NCBI RefSeq assembly: GCF_009650765.1
Contig: NZ_CP045740.1
Coordinates: 248,001-312,000 of the forward strand
Origin: Streptomyces sp. SUK 48
Lineage (GTDB): Bacteria > Actinomycetota > Actinomycetes > Streptomycetales > Streptomycetaceae
Length of the DNA: 64,000 nt
Direction of reading: 5' to 3'
The translations under genes were made by a program, and so were the position numbers. Positions 1 to 8,231 of this stretch are shown here, one piece after another (position 1 is the first letter of the stretch; the number at the start of each line of letters is the position of its first letter). The notes under the pieces were generated by a model. That model searched no databases and had not been told where the DNA came from. It saw nothing but the letters and a program-made list of their open reading frames with translations.

Positions 1-395
1 ACATCCACGAGCATCAGCTCGCCGAGGCCCAGGCCATCGCCCCCGTGGTCTGCGTGCAGAACATGCACGGCATCGGGGCCACGCCCGATCAGAAGCGGCT
101 CCTGCGGGTCTGCGGCGAACAGGGCATCGCCTTCGTGCCGTTCTACTCCATCGCCGGCAGCGGACGTACCGCCGGAGTGACCACCACCGACCAGCACGGC
201 ACGCTGCACGCCGTCGCCCGCGCCCATGGGGCGAGCGCGGCCCAGATCCGGCTGGCGTGGACCCTGCACCAGGGCCCGCACGTCCTCGCGATCCCCGGCA
301 CCGGCGATGTCGACCACCTCGCGCAGAACGTGGCCGCCGGGTCGATCCGCCTGTCGGAGAGCGAGCTGGCCGACCTGAACTCCCTCAGTGAGTAG
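1..395 (+). CDS. Aldo/keto reductase, C-terminal part (truncated by window edge)
   Basis: The reading frame is open from base 3 of the window, so the gene starts upstream; an internal GTG at 45 is not the true start. The visible ~130 residues have the C-terminal half typical of NADP-dependent aldo/keto reductases: a strand ending in VVCVQN, a stretch on the strategy of residues binding cofactor phosphate, then the WTLHQGPHVLAIPGTG segment and an EL-ADLN-type final helix. These enzymes reduce aldehydes and ketones in the cytosol. The catalytic Asp/Tyr/Lys/His tetrad lies outside the window and cannot be checked. The gene ends at TAG and converges on the next gene. Confidence 0.85.
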   Translation, partial: IHEHQLAEAQAIAPVVCVQNMHGIGATPDQKRLLRVCGEQGIAFVPFYSIAGSGRTAGVTTTDQHGTLHAVARAHGASAAQIRLAWTLHQGPHVLAIPGTGDVDHLAQNVAAGSIRLSESELADLNSLSE

Positions 396-465
396 GGTGG
401 TTGACGAGGTGGCATGGTCGGCCGGCCGTCATTGTCAGAGGGTCCGGCCGGGACGACCGGGGGCC

Positions 466-990
466 TCAGCGGAGCGGGGGCACGTCCCTGCTGTAGCGCA
501 CCTCCGGCACCATGACGCCGTCGACCGGCCAGTCCGAGGTGGCGCCGTCCGGCAGGAAGCCGGCGTGTTCGTAGAAGCGCCGGGCCCTGGTGTTGGCAGC
601 GAGCACCCAGAGGACGAGGCGGCGGAAGGAGCGTTCCTGGGCGGCGGTCAGTGTCCGCCGCATCAGGGCCCTGCCGATGCCGGTGCCGATGCGGTCGGGG
701 GAGGCGTAGAGGGCGAGGAGTTCGCCGTCCTGCGGGTGGCGGTCGTCTTCGCGGGAGGGGCCCAGTGCCGCCCAGCCGACGACGATGCTGTCCTCCTCGG
801 CGACGAGGTTCAGCACCGTGTCCGAAGCGCGTTCGAACATGTCGCGCCGTCGGCGGGCGTCCTCCGCCACCGTCAACGCGTCCAGGTAGCTCTGCGGCAC
901 CATCCCGGGGTAGGCGGCTTGCCAGCCCTTCACCCGGACCGTCGAGACGCCGTGGATGTCTTCTTCACGCAAGGGGCGCACCCGTATCAT
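466..990 (-). CDS. GNAT family N-acetyltransferase
   Basis: A 174-residue protein of the usual GNAT length. It opens with IRVRPLREEDIHGV, a typical GNAT beta-1/alpha-1 start, and contains the acetyl-CoA pyrophosphate loop in motif A (RIGTGIGRALM, about residues 98-108) followed by the C-terminal motif B with an ARRFYEHAGF segment. It should transfer an acetyl group from acetyl-CoA to an amine; the substrate cannot be told from sequence. It is monocistronic as seen here and converges with the aldo/keto reductase gene. Confidence 0.85.
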   Translation of the reverse strand: MIRVRPLREEDIHGVSTVRVKGWQAAYPGMVPQSYLDALTVAEDARRRRDMFERASDTVLNLVAEEDSIVVGWAALGPSREDDRHPQDGELLALYASPDRIGTGIGRALMRRTLTAAQERSFRRLVLWVLAANTRARRFYEHAGFLPDGATSDWPVDGVMVPEVRYSRDVPPLR

Positions 991-1569
991 CCGCCGATCG
1001 TAACGACCTCTTCTTGTCCGCAGGTCCCCCTACGTCCGGTGCGTCCGCCCCGGAGCGGGACCGTCGGGCGTCGCCGGCTTCCCCCGGGAACGAGTTCCGG
1101 GCGGAGTTGCACCTTCAGCCGGCACTGGCGCCCGCTGAGGCGGCGATGGCCATGGCCGGTGGCCCCGTCGTCGTCGGCTGGACGGTTCACGGCAGCCTGG
1201 ACGTCGGGCTTCCACGGGCCGTCGTAAGGGAGTTGTCACCTCAGCTGCCCGTGCTGGCGGCCGTCTCGCCGAGGGTCCCGATGGTCCGGTGCTGCGGCGT
1301 GATCGCAGCGACGCGTCCGTCGATCTGGACCTGGTACCCGGCGGATGGGCGCCGCAGGACGCACGAGCTGGCCGACGCGCTGCGGCGCGCTGTCCGCCGC
1401 CGCCACCACGACGCCCGGCGGGGAAGACCCCGGCCGGTCCGCGTCCCCTCCCCCGTGACGGTCGTCGACCGGCGCAACCCCGTCAGGGGCGGATCAGCCG
1501 CATATCAGGGACCCCTGTCACTGTTGTCCATGTGAACGGCGCTCGGGAAAGACCGGGGGCCGGGAGCGA
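991..1569. other. Intergenic stretch without a confident gene
   Basis: About 580 bases. A plus-strand open frame running through 1146-1535 translates to a partly protein-like stretch (VVVGWTVHGSLDVG, then an RRRTHELADALRRAVRRR segment), but it has no clear ribosome site, no recognisable domain and an Arg-rich tail, so I do not call it. The last ~50 bases (from about 1514) are shared with the region upstream of the second tRNA-like gene and probably carry its promoter. Confidence 0.5.
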
Positions 1570-1668
1570 GGAGAGGTGCCCGGAGTGGCTGATCGGGGAC
1601 CAGCGAGCACGTCTCGAGGTCGGACCTCCCAGGGGTCCACGCAGGTTCAAATCCTGCCCTCTCCGCCA
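1570..1668 (+). tRNA. tRNA-like gene, class II (Ser-type), aberrant anticodon arm, copy A
   Basis: The 99-nt element folds as a class II tRNA. Acceptor GGAGAGG (1570-1576) pairs with CCTCTCC (1658-1664), followed by G and an encoded CCA. The D-stem is CCCG/CGGG with a GG-containing loop. The variable arm is long (GGACCTC/GGGGTCC). The T-arm is GCAGG-TTCAAAT-CCTGC. Where a 5-bp stem and 7-nt anticodon loop should be, there is instead ACC-AG-CGAG-CACGT-CTCG-A-GGT, a longer imperfect hairpin with a 5-nt loop and no U33. The discriminator G and long arm resemble serine tRNA (family knowledge). A near-copy lies at 47201-47299. It could be a diverged serine tRNA, a non-decoding tRNA-like RNA, or a pseudo-tRNA; shared structure argues against simple decay. 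Confidence 0.7.
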
Positions 1669-1741
1669 TCCGGCCGCCGACGGAAACGAAACGGTGGTCG
1701 TCTGGAGGACGACGCGGGCGCGATGTCCGCCAGGCGGGAGG

Positions 1742-2854
1742 TCAGCGGTTGCGGCCGACCGGCAGTTCCAGGCGGAGTTCGTAACCGCCCTGCGCGGTGG
1801 GGCCGGAGATGACGCTGCCGCCGAGGAGTTCGGCCCGCTGCGTCAGACCGACCAGACCGTGCCGGGCGCTCGGCAGCGCCAGCGCCCGCCGCAGCGGGGC
1901 GGTGTTGGTGACGGTGGTGCGGACGCGGTCGCCGCGGTGCTCGACGCGGACGATCGCCGTGGCTCCCGGGGCGTGCTTGCGCGCGTTGGTCAGCGCCTCC
2001 TGCACGGTGCGGTAGACCGCGCGCTGCACCGCGGGCGGCAGGTCCTCGGGCAGGTCGGTCTCCAGTTTCGCCTCGATGCCGCTGGCGTCGACCAGCCGCT
2101 CCAGGTCGGCGAGGGAGGGCTGCGGTGTCAGTTCACCCGGGCCGCTGCCGGAATCGCGCAGGACGCCCACCATGTGCCGTAGTTCGTCCAGGGTCTGCAC
2201 ACTCAGGCGGCGGATCGTGGCCGCCGCCCGCCGCGTCTCGGTGTCCCCGCTCCCCACCTGGAGCGCTCCGGCCTGTACGGCGATCAGGCTGACCTGGTGG
2301 GAGACCACGTCGTGCATCTCCCGGGCGAGCTGGGCGCGTTCCTCGGCGAGGACGCTCTTGGCGGTGAGCAGCCGTTCCTGCGCGCGCGCCTCGCCGATGT
2401 CCGCGAGGCGCAGGGAGAGTTCGCGCCGGGCCTGGACGAGCTGGCCCAGAAAGACGGGGGCGGCGGCGGTGGCCAGGGTGTAGCTGAGGTGGAAGAGGTT
2501 GTTCGTCTGGGACAGTTCGGTGGCGTCGAGGGACGACCACGGCCAGGGCAGGTAGTCGATGACGGCGTAGGTGAGGGCGCAGGCGGCCAGCAGGACGCGG
2601 TGGCGGTTGAGCGAGGAGAGCGTGTACAGCGCGGCCATGGGCGCGAGGACCGCGTCGGTGACCAGGGCGGTGGGGAGCGTGAGGACGAAGGTCGCCAGGG
2701 GCAGCCGGCGGCGCGCGCCGAGGGCGAGCGCGCCGAGCAGTGCGCAGGCGGCGGCCGGCTGCTCCGCGATGCCGACGTGGGCCGCCGCGTCGAGCAGCGC
2801 GAGCCCGACGAGGAGTACGTCGAGCTGCCGGTCCGAAGGCCGTCGGAGGGTCAA
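1742..2854 (-). CDS. Sensor histidine kinase, NarL/DesK type (HisKA_3)
   Basis: A 370-residue kinase starting at a TTG whose bases overlap the TGA of the upstream response regulator (TTGA), so the pair is translationally coupled. Residues ~10-140 hold four to five hydrophobic segments; a coiled linker follows. The HisKA_3 phosphoacceptor is His181 in REMHDVVSHQ. The C-terminal HATPase has the N-box EALTNARKHAP and a final G-rich GLVGLTQRAELLGG segment. It should autophosphorylate and donate to the regulator encoded at 2851-3519. No long periplasmic domain is seen, so the signal is probably membrane-borne or intramembrane. Confidence 0.9.
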   Translation of the reverse strand: MTLRRPSDRQLDVLLVGLALLDAAAHVGIAEQPAAACALLGALALGARRRLPLATFVLTLPTALVTDAVLAPMAALYTLSSLNRHRVLLAACALTYAVIDYLPWPWSSLDATELSQTNNLFHLSYTLATAAAPVFLGQLVQARRELSLRLADIGEARAQERLLTAKSVLAEERAQLAREMHDVVSHQVSLIAVQAGALQVGSGDTETRRAAATIRRLSVQTLDELRHMVGVLRDSGSGPGELTPQPSLADLERLVDASGIEAKLETDLPEDLPPAVQRAVYRTVQEALTNARKHAPGATAIVRVEHRGDRVRTTVTNTAPLRRALALPSARHGLVGLTQRAELLGGSVISGPTAQGGYELRLELPVGRNR

Positions 2855-3519
2855 CGGACGCCCTCGCCCCCTTCCCGGGAGAGCAGTCCGGCGCGCTCGG
2901 CGATCAGTACGGCCTGGACCCGGCTGCCGACCCGCAGCTTGCCGAGCAGATTGGTGACGTGGCCCTTGACGGTGCCGGTGCTCAGATGCAGCCGCTCGCC
3001 GATGTCGGTGTTGGCCAGCCCCTCCGCCATGAGGGTGAGGACCGCGCGCTCGCGCTCGGTGAGCCGGTCGGTGAGGCGGACCGCGGCGGGCTCGCGCGCG
3101 CCGTGGTCGAGATAGCCGTCCACCACCCTGCGGGTGACCTTCGACGACAGCACCGTCCCGCCCTGCGCCAGCGTGCGCACCAGGTGGGGCAGCTCCTCCG
3201 GATCGGTGTCCTTGAGCAGGAACCCGGCCGCGCCCGAGCGCAGTGCCGTGGCCACGTAGTCGTCGGCGTCGAACGTGGTGAGCATCGCGACCACCGGGGG
3301 CTGAGGCATCCGGCGCAGGTCGGCCAGCACGGACAGCCCGTCGACGTCCGGCATCCGGATGTCGAGCAGGACGACGTCGGGTAGCAGTTCCCGCACCGCG
3401 CGCACGCCCAGACCGCCGGGCACCGCGCCGACGACCTCGATGTCGTCCGCCGCGTTGAGAATGTGTGTGAAACCCGTACGGATCAGGGCTTCGTCGTCGA
3501 TCACCATTACCCGGACCAC
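2851..3519 (-). CDS. Response regulator, NarL/FixJ family
   Basis: 222 residues. The receiver domain has the acidic pair IDDE at the N-terminus, phosphoacceptor Asp53 in LLDIRMPDVDG, and the conserved Lys in FLLKDTDPEEL. The C-terminal LuxR-type HTH is LTERERAVLTLMAEGLANTDIGERL with a matching recognition helix (STGTVKGHVTNLLGKL). It is the cognate partner of the kinase immediately downstream, in the order regulator then kinase with a 4-nt overlap. Target genes are not evident. Confidence 0.92.
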   Translation of the reverse strand: MVRVMVIDDEALIRTGFTHILNAADDIEVVGAVPGGLGVRAVRELLPDVVLLDIRMPDVDGLSVLADLRRMPQPPVVAMLTTFDADDYVATALRSGAAGFLLKDTDPEELPHLVRTLAQGGTVLSSKVTRRVVDGYLDHGAREPAAVRLTDRLTERERAVLTLMAEGLANTDIGERLHLSTGTVKGHVTNLLGKLRVGSRVQAVLIAERAGLLSREGGEGVR

Positions 3520-3745
3520 GTGCGCTCCGCTCCTCGCAAGCCTGCCTGCGATGCCTACCCCCGCCGGAGCCCGCCGGGGGCGGCCGGCGCGCGGTACCCG
3601 CCGATCGGCGGCACGGACTCAGCCGGTCGGCGGGGACTCCCCCGGCCGCCCGGCGGGCATGCGGCCGGTCGGCGGGGGGAGGTGTTTGCGGACGCGTGGC
3701 GGGGCGCCTCGGGACGGCTGCCGGAGTGGTTCGGGCGGCGGCGCG

Positions 3746-5104
3746 GTGAACCCATCGGTACATGGCCCGCAAAGCACCGGCTCGCCGAGCGACACCGGCA
3801 TCGGCATCGGCATCGGCTCGCCGACCGACACCGGCCCCCGCGGCACTCCCGGCCCCGCCGGGACGTGTGCCACCAGCACCGGATCGCGCCCGTCTCCCCG
3901 ACCCGGCCCCGCCCGGTCCGGGAGGGTCCCGGCGGGGCGGCTCGTCGGAATCGACCTGGCCCGCGGACTCGCGGTCTTCGGCATGTTCTCGGTCCACGTC
4001 GGCCCCGACCCGGCGGTGGGCGGCCCGGTGGGATTCCTGCTGGAGACGGCGAGCGGCCGCTCCTCCGCCCTCTTCGCCCTGCTGGCCGGGTTCTCCCTGG
4101 TCATCATCACCGGCCGCCCGCGGCCCCGTACCGGCCGGGCGGGCCGGCAGGCCGTGGTCACGGTCGTGATCCGGGCCGTGGTGCTGCTGGTCCTCGGCTA
4201 CGCGCTGAGCGCCCTCGGCACCGAGGTCAACGTGATCCTCAGCTACTACGGGGTGCTCTTCCTCGCCGTTCTCCCGCTGTACCGGCTGCGGGCCGGGACG
4301 CTCGCCCTCGCCGCCGGCGCGGCCGCCCTGGTCCTCCCCCAGGCCCTGTACGGGATCCGGACGGCCATCGCGGACGGCGGCTGGGCGGACGCCGTCACGG
4401 CCCACGACCCCCTGGCCCTCCTCACCGGCACGGACGGCACCCTGGACCTGCTGTTCACCGGGGACTACCCGGTGCTGACCTGGATACCGTTCCTGCTCGC
4501 CGGAATGGCGGTGGCCCGGCTGGACCTGGGCCGCCCGCACACCGCCTCGCGGCTCGCGCTGACCGGCGGGGCGCTCGCGCTGCTGGGCTACGGCGGCTCC
4601 TGGCTGGCCCTGCGCCTGGTCCCGCACGCCCGCTCCGCCGTCGCGGCCGCCACGCACCGCCCGGCGTCGTCCCCCTGGTGGTGGTCCGACACCGCGGGCG
4701 AGCCCGCGGGCCGCCCCCCGCCGGGCTGGCTGCTGGTGGCCGTCCCGCACAGCGAGACGACGTTCTCGATCGTCGGGGGCACCGGAGTCGCCGTTGCCGT
4801 GGTCGCCGGCTGCCTGACCGTCGCGGCTCGGGCGCCCCGGCTCACCCGTGCGGCCGGTCCCGTCGCCGCGGTGGGCATGATGGCGCTGACCTCGTACGTC
4901 CTGCACATCCTGGCGCTGTGGTTCTTCGACGACGTCTGGTACGTCCCCGGCGTCGACGGCGACGGCATGTCCGCCCTGACGGTGCTGGCCGCGTTCATCG
5001 CTGCCACCATGCTCCTGGCGACGGTGTGGACCCGGCTGTTCAGACGCGGGCCCATGGAGCAGCTCCTGCACCTCCTCACCCGCCCGGCCAGGTCGGTCGG
5101 GTGA
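3746..5104 (+). CDS. Polytopic membrane protein, DUF1624/DUF418 acyltransferase-like
   Basis: Integral membrane protein of about 450 residues. After a Gly/Thr/Pro-rich cytoplasmic leader it has RLVGIDLARGLAVFGMFSVH, the signature of DUF1624 / heparan-alpha-glucosaminide N-acetyltransferase-like proteins, then FALLAGFSLVI and eight or more hydrophobic segments ending in a DUF418-like C-terminus with a conserved SYVLHI motif. These families are thought to move acyl groups across the membrane; the substrate is unknown. I chose the GTG at 3746; an ATG at 3659 in the same frame would add 29 residues, and neither has a strong ribosome site. It is divergent from the two-component pair. Confidence 0.8.
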   Translation: MNPSVHGPQSTGSPSDTGIGIGIGSPTDTGPRGTPGPAGTCATSTGSRPSPRPGPARSGRVPAGRLVGIDLARGLAVFGMFSVHVGPDPAVGGPVGFLLETASGRSSALFALLAGFSLVIITGRPRPRTGRAGRQAVVTVVIRAVVLLVLGYALSALGTEVNVILSYYGVLFLAVLPLYRLRAGTLALAAGAAALVLPQALYGIRTAIADGGWADAVTAHDPLALLTGTDGTLDLLFTGDYPVLTWIPFLLAGMAVARLDLGRPHTASRLALTGGALALLGYGGSWLALRLVPHARSAVAAATHRPASSPWWWSDTAGEPAGRPPPGWLLVAVPHSETTFSIVGGTGVAVAVVAGCLTVAARAPRLTRAAGPVAAVGMMALTSYVLHILALWFFDDVWYVPGVDGDGMSALTVLAAFIAATMLLATVWTRLFRRGPMEQLLHLLTRPARSVG

Positions 5105-5143
5105 CGGGCCACCGGCCGGGCCGGTCAGGTGACCGGCCCGGCC

Positions 5144-6205
5144 TCACGCGTGCGTCGCGTCCGCCGCGGCGTGCCCCGCCACCCAGCGGTCGACGCGGGC
5201 CCACTGGGCGAGCAGCCACTCGCTGCGCGCGTCGTCGCCCTGCGGGATCTGCCCGGCGGGTACGCGCCACCAGTGCGCGCGTACGACGTCACGCAGCGGC
5301 AGCCGGGTCCACGCGGTGCGCGCCGAGTGGACGACGTCCAGACCGGTATGGGCGACGAAGACGACATCGGCGGTGGGCGCGGCGGAGATCGCGGCGAAGG
5401 CGCCGGCGTCCCTCGGCGGCAGGACGTGGCGCATCCGTTCCGCGCGGCGCGCCCGGCGCGGCAGCCCGTGGCGGCGCAGCGAGGCGATCGCGCGGCGCCG
5501 CCGGCGCGGCGTGAAGTTGCCGCCCTCCGGGAAGATGACGAGGGCGTCACCCGGGCCCAGTCCGGCCGCCAGGTCCCCGATCGCCTCCTCGTCGCGGCCG
5601 TCGAGGGACGGCAGGAAGCAGTGCGGGACCTGCCCGATCAGCACGTCGAGGGCGGGGTCGGCGCGCAGGGCCCGCTTCAGGACGATGTGCGGGCGCAGTC
5701 CGGCCCGGCCGAGCAGCGTCTGCATCAGCAGGAACGAGTCGCCGACGCCGGCGTGCCGTACGAAGACCAGAACCGGCGCCGCCACCTCCCCGGACGCGAT
5801 CCCCGGTGCGGGCGTCACCTCCACCCTGAGCCGGAAGACCGGTTCGGCGGCCCGTCGCAGCAGCCCCAGCAGCCGTTCCAGTACGGCGAACGCGTCCGCG
5901 GCGCGGCGCTCCTCGCGGTGCCGCCGGTCGGGCAGCCGCCGGCCCCACAGCACGGCGGCGGCCAGCAGCCCGCCCAGCTCCACCAGCAGATACAGCAGGG
6001 CGAAGCCGAGCAGGCGCACGGGACGCCACGGCTCACGGGTGACGAGCGCGAACGGGGCGCAGAGCACGCCCGCGACGACGAGGAGCCCGGCCGCCAGTGG
6101 CACGAGCGCGAGCAGGAGCGCGATGGTGGTCGCGCGGCGCAGACCGGTGACCACCGCCCCGGCCAAGCGGGCCGGGCGCCCGCGGCGGGTTCCCGTGCCG
6201 GTCAC
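5144..6205 (-). CDS. PlsC-like 1-acylglycerol-3-phosphate acyltransferase family protein
   Basis: A 353-residue protein starting at GTG, overlapping the stop of the upstream patatin gene by 4 nt (GTGA). Two or three N-terminal hydrophobic segments anchor it. The acyltransferase HX4D motif is VRHAGVGDS and the substrate-binding motif III is FPEGGNF. It should transfer a fatty acyl chain to a lysophospholipid or similar acceptor at the membrane. Pairing with a patatin-type lipase suggests a deacylation-reacylation (lipid remodelling) unit; this is inference. Confidence 0.82.
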   Translation of the reverse strand: MTGTGTRRGRPARLAGAVVTGLRRATTIALLLALVPLAAGLLVVAGVLCAPFALVTREPWRPVRLLGFALLYLLVELGGLLAAAVLWGRRLPDRRHREERRAADAFAVLERLLGLLRRAAEPVFRLRVEVTPAPGIASGEVAAPVLVFVRHAGVGDSFLLMQTLLGRAGLRPHIVLKRALRADPALDVLIGQVPHCFLPSLDGRDEEAIGDLAAGLGPGDALVIFPEGGNFTPRRRRRAIASLRRHGLPRRARRAERMRHVLPPRDAGAFAAISAAPTADVVFVAHTGLDVVHSARTAWTRLPLRDVVRAHWWRVPAGQIPQGDDARSEWLLAQWARVDRWVAGHAAADATHA

Positions 6206-7062
6206 CGTGAGCCGAACGCGGTGTCGAGGTAGCGGGAGGAGGCCGCGTAGGCGCGTTCGATGCGTTCGGCCGTCCGCCCGAAGGTGCGGTGCCGCAGCTG
6301 TCGCAGGGCCGTGCCCTCGTCGTGGCTCGCCCCCGAGGGCAGCACATGGACCGTGACCCCGTCCGGCAGGTCCGCCATGTCGCGGGCGAACCGGTGCCTG
6401 CGGGCGATCTCGAACGCCACCAGGGCCACCTGCCAGGGGGCCCGCGGCGGCGAGAGGGACCGCTCGACCCGGCCCACCTGGAGGACGTACACCTCGGTCG
6501 CCCCGAGGGCCACCGCGCGGCCGACGGGGATGCTGTTGACCAGGCCGCCGTCGACGTAGTGCTCCCCGTCCATCCGGACCGGCGGCAGCAGTCCGGGCAC
6601 CGCGCACGAGGCGAGCACGGCATCCACCAGCGGCCCGGCGGTGAACCACTGCTCGGCGGCCCGCTCGATGCTCGCCGCGACGCACTGGAACGACAGCGGC
6701 AGCTCCTCGATGTGCGCGACCGGGACGTGGGAGGCGAGCAACTCCCGCAGCGGAGTGGCGTGGTAGAGGTGGGTGCCGCTGCGCGCGGCGGTGCCGAGAC
6801 GGCCCAGCAGCGATCCGGAGAAGACACCGGCCCGCCCCAGACCGGTCCAGAGGTCGGCGAGCCGGGCGACGGACGAACTCGACGGATCGGCCGCGACGGC
6901 GGCCCCGTTGATCGCGCCCACGGAGGTGCCGACGACGAGGTCGGGGCGCACACCCGAGGCGAAGAGGGCCTTGAGCATGCCGACCTCGTACGCGCCGAGC
7001 GCGCCACCACCGCCCAGCACGAAGGCGCGGACCGGTGGGCGGGTGGTGCGGCTTTCCTCCAT
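6202..7062 (-). CDS. Patatin-like phospholipase
   Basis: 286 residues. The oxyanion-hole motif GGGALGAYEVG lies at ~17-27, the nucleophile elbow VGTSVGAING places Ser47, and the catalytic dyad Asp171 is in YVDGGLV. There is no signal peptide, so it is probably a cytosolic or peripheral lipid acyl hydrolase. It is the first gene of a two-gene operon with the PlsC-like acyltransferase. Confidence 0.9.
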   Translation of the reverse strand: MEESRTTRPPVRAFVLGGGGALGAYEVGMLKALFASGVRPDLVVGTSVGAINGAAVAADPSSSSVARLADLWTGLGRAGVFSGSLLGRLGTAARSGTHLYHATPLRELLASHVPVAHIEELPLSFQCVAASIERAAEQWFTAGPLVDAVLASCAVPGLLPPVRMDGEHYVDGGLVNSIPVGRAVALGATEVYVLQVGRVERSLSPPRAPWQVALVAFEIARRHRFARDMADLPDGVTVHVLPSGASHDEGTALRQLRHRTFGRTAERIERAYAASSRYLDTAFGSR

Positions 7063-7160
7063 GGCCGAAGAGTGCCCCGAGACGGCGCCACCACGCCTGG
7101 CGCCGTCTCGGGTCCCGCCACGGCCGGACGGCCGCCCATAACGGGAGAGCGGACGCGGCC

Positions 7161-7189
7161 GGGCCCCGGGGCGAGGTGCCCCGGGGCCC
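7161..7189 (-). terminator. Strong hairpin terminator
   Basis: A perfect 12-bp inverted repeat, GGGCCCCGGGGC / GCCCCGGGGCCC, around the 5-nt loop GAGGT. It lies 23 bases past the stop of the small gene at 7212-7409 and upstream of the patatin start, so it most likely ends the small gene's transcript. There is no U-tract, as is common in streptomycetes. Confidence 0.75.
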
Positions 7190-7211
7190 GGATCTCGGTG
7201 GTGGTACGGAG

Positions 7212-7409
7212 TCAGTGCCCGGCCGTGCCGTCGTGGCCGCCGTAGGAACGCCGCACCGCGTCCGCCGCCTTGTCGGTCTGGGCGTCGTACTTGTCGCCCG
7301 TACGCTCGTCGACCAGCCGCTCGGCGCGCTCGACGCCCTTGTCGGCCTGGTCCGGGTGGCTCTCGGCCATCTCCTTGGCCTTCTTCGCGATGTCCCCGAG
7401 CTTGCCCAT
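7212..7409 (-). CDS. Small charged protein, Rv0909/MT0933 antitoxin-like family
   Basis: 65 residues, highly charged and predicted helical: KLGDIAKKAKEMAESHPDQ, then repeats of DKGVERAERLVDERTGDKY and DAQTDKAADAVRR. This matches the pattern of the small actinobacterial family (MT0933/Rv0909) labelled antitoxin-like, and is also CsbD-like in composition. A ribosome site (GGGAGGTAA) precedes the ATG. No toxin gene is adjacent, so an antitoxin role is doubtful; a stress-related small protein is equally possible. Confidence 0.7.
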   Translation of the reverse strand: MGKLGDIAKKAKEMAESHPDQADKGVERAERLVDERTGDKYDAQTDKAADAVRRSYGGHDGTAGH

Positions 7410-7519
7410 GAGTTACCTCCCGCAGTGCCTGTCGTACCTGACCGCGAGTACCCCGCGCTCCGGGCGGAATGCGTCGGATCCGGGGACGAACACCAGTGCG
7501 TTCCGTCCCTCGTCCGTGC

Positions 7520-8125
7520 TCAGGTCCGCGGTGACGTGCCCCGGTCGGCGTCCCGTGCCGCGCGCTCCAGGCGGGCCCGGTAGTCCGCCCACCACGCCGG
7601 GTCGTCCGACGCCATGTTGTCGCCGCCCTGGCGCAGTCCGACGCCGCCGTCGACGAGTTCCCGCACGATGTCAGCGTGTCCGGCGTGCCGTTCGGTCTCG
7701 GCGATCACGTGGACGACGGCGCGATGCAGCGTCACCTCGTTCCTGCCGTCCGGCCACCAGGGCACCTTGCCGGTCGCGTCGAGCGCCAGCGCCTCGATCG
7801 TCGCGTCGGCGTGCGCCCACGCGCGGTGGTAGAGCTCCACGACGAACGCGCGCGACTCGTCGGCGGTGGCCCACATGTCCGCGTTCGGCTCGGCGCCCTC
7901 GGCCAGCCAGGGCAGCGGCTCGCCGGAGGGTCGTGCGAAAACATCGCCCAGATAGCCGAGTTCCATGCTGGCGACGTGCTTGACCAGGCCGAGGAGGTTG
8001 GTTCCGGTCGGTGTGAGCGGGCGGCGGGCGTCGTACTCCGAGAGCCCGTCGAGCTTCCACAGCAGGGCGTCACGGCCGGACTGGAGGTATCGACGCAGGT
8101 CGGCCTTGGCATCGGGTGTCGTCAT
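7520..8125 (-). CDS. DinB/DUF664 family protein (metal-dependent thiol S-transferase fold)
   Basis: 201 residues starting at MTTPDAKADL; an upstream in-frame start would add only Arg-rich sequence. The DinB four-helix-bundle marks are present: GLVKHVASMELGYLG near residue 50, and HVIAETERHAGHADIVREL near 150, supplying the His triad that normally binds a divalent metal. Some relatives use mycothiol or bacillithiol, but the substrate here is unknown. A second, divergent DinB member lies at 22529-23050. Confidence 0.85.
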   Translation of the reverse strand: MTTPDAKADLRRYLQSGRDALLWKLDGLSEYDARRPLTPTGTNLLGLVKHVASMELGYLGDVFARPSGEPLPWLAEGAEPNADMWATADESRAFVVELYHRAWAHADATIEALALDATGKVPWWPDGRNEVTLHRAVVHVIAETERHAGHADIVRELVDGGVGLRQGGDNMASDDPAWWADYRARLERAARDADRGTSPRT

Positions 8126-8231
8126 GGGGTCACTCTGCCGTCCGGCCCGCCGGCGGCGGCGCCATTTCGCCATCGGCCTGCCGGACGTGAGCCGAACAGG
8201 CCGCCATGGAGCGGAGAGGGGGCTCTGCCGG

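Noticed and set aside
1241..1535. Protein gene between the GNAT and tRNA-like genes
   Set aside because: Open frames on both strands are short, without ribosome site or recognised domain; coding-like only in part.
1570..1668. Selenocysteine tRNA (selC) as identity of the tRNA-like genes
   Set aside because: The acceptor stem is 7 bp and the D-stem 4 bp, not the longer stems of selC, and no TCA anticodon can be formed in the arm.
1742..5071. A 1109-codon minus-strand open frame spanning the kinase, regulator and beyond
   Set aside because: Only the part 1742-2854 is the histidine kinase; the rest is antisense to the regulator and membrane protein genes, is Arg/Gly/Pro-rich and has no domain. 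Long antisense frames are normal at this base composition.
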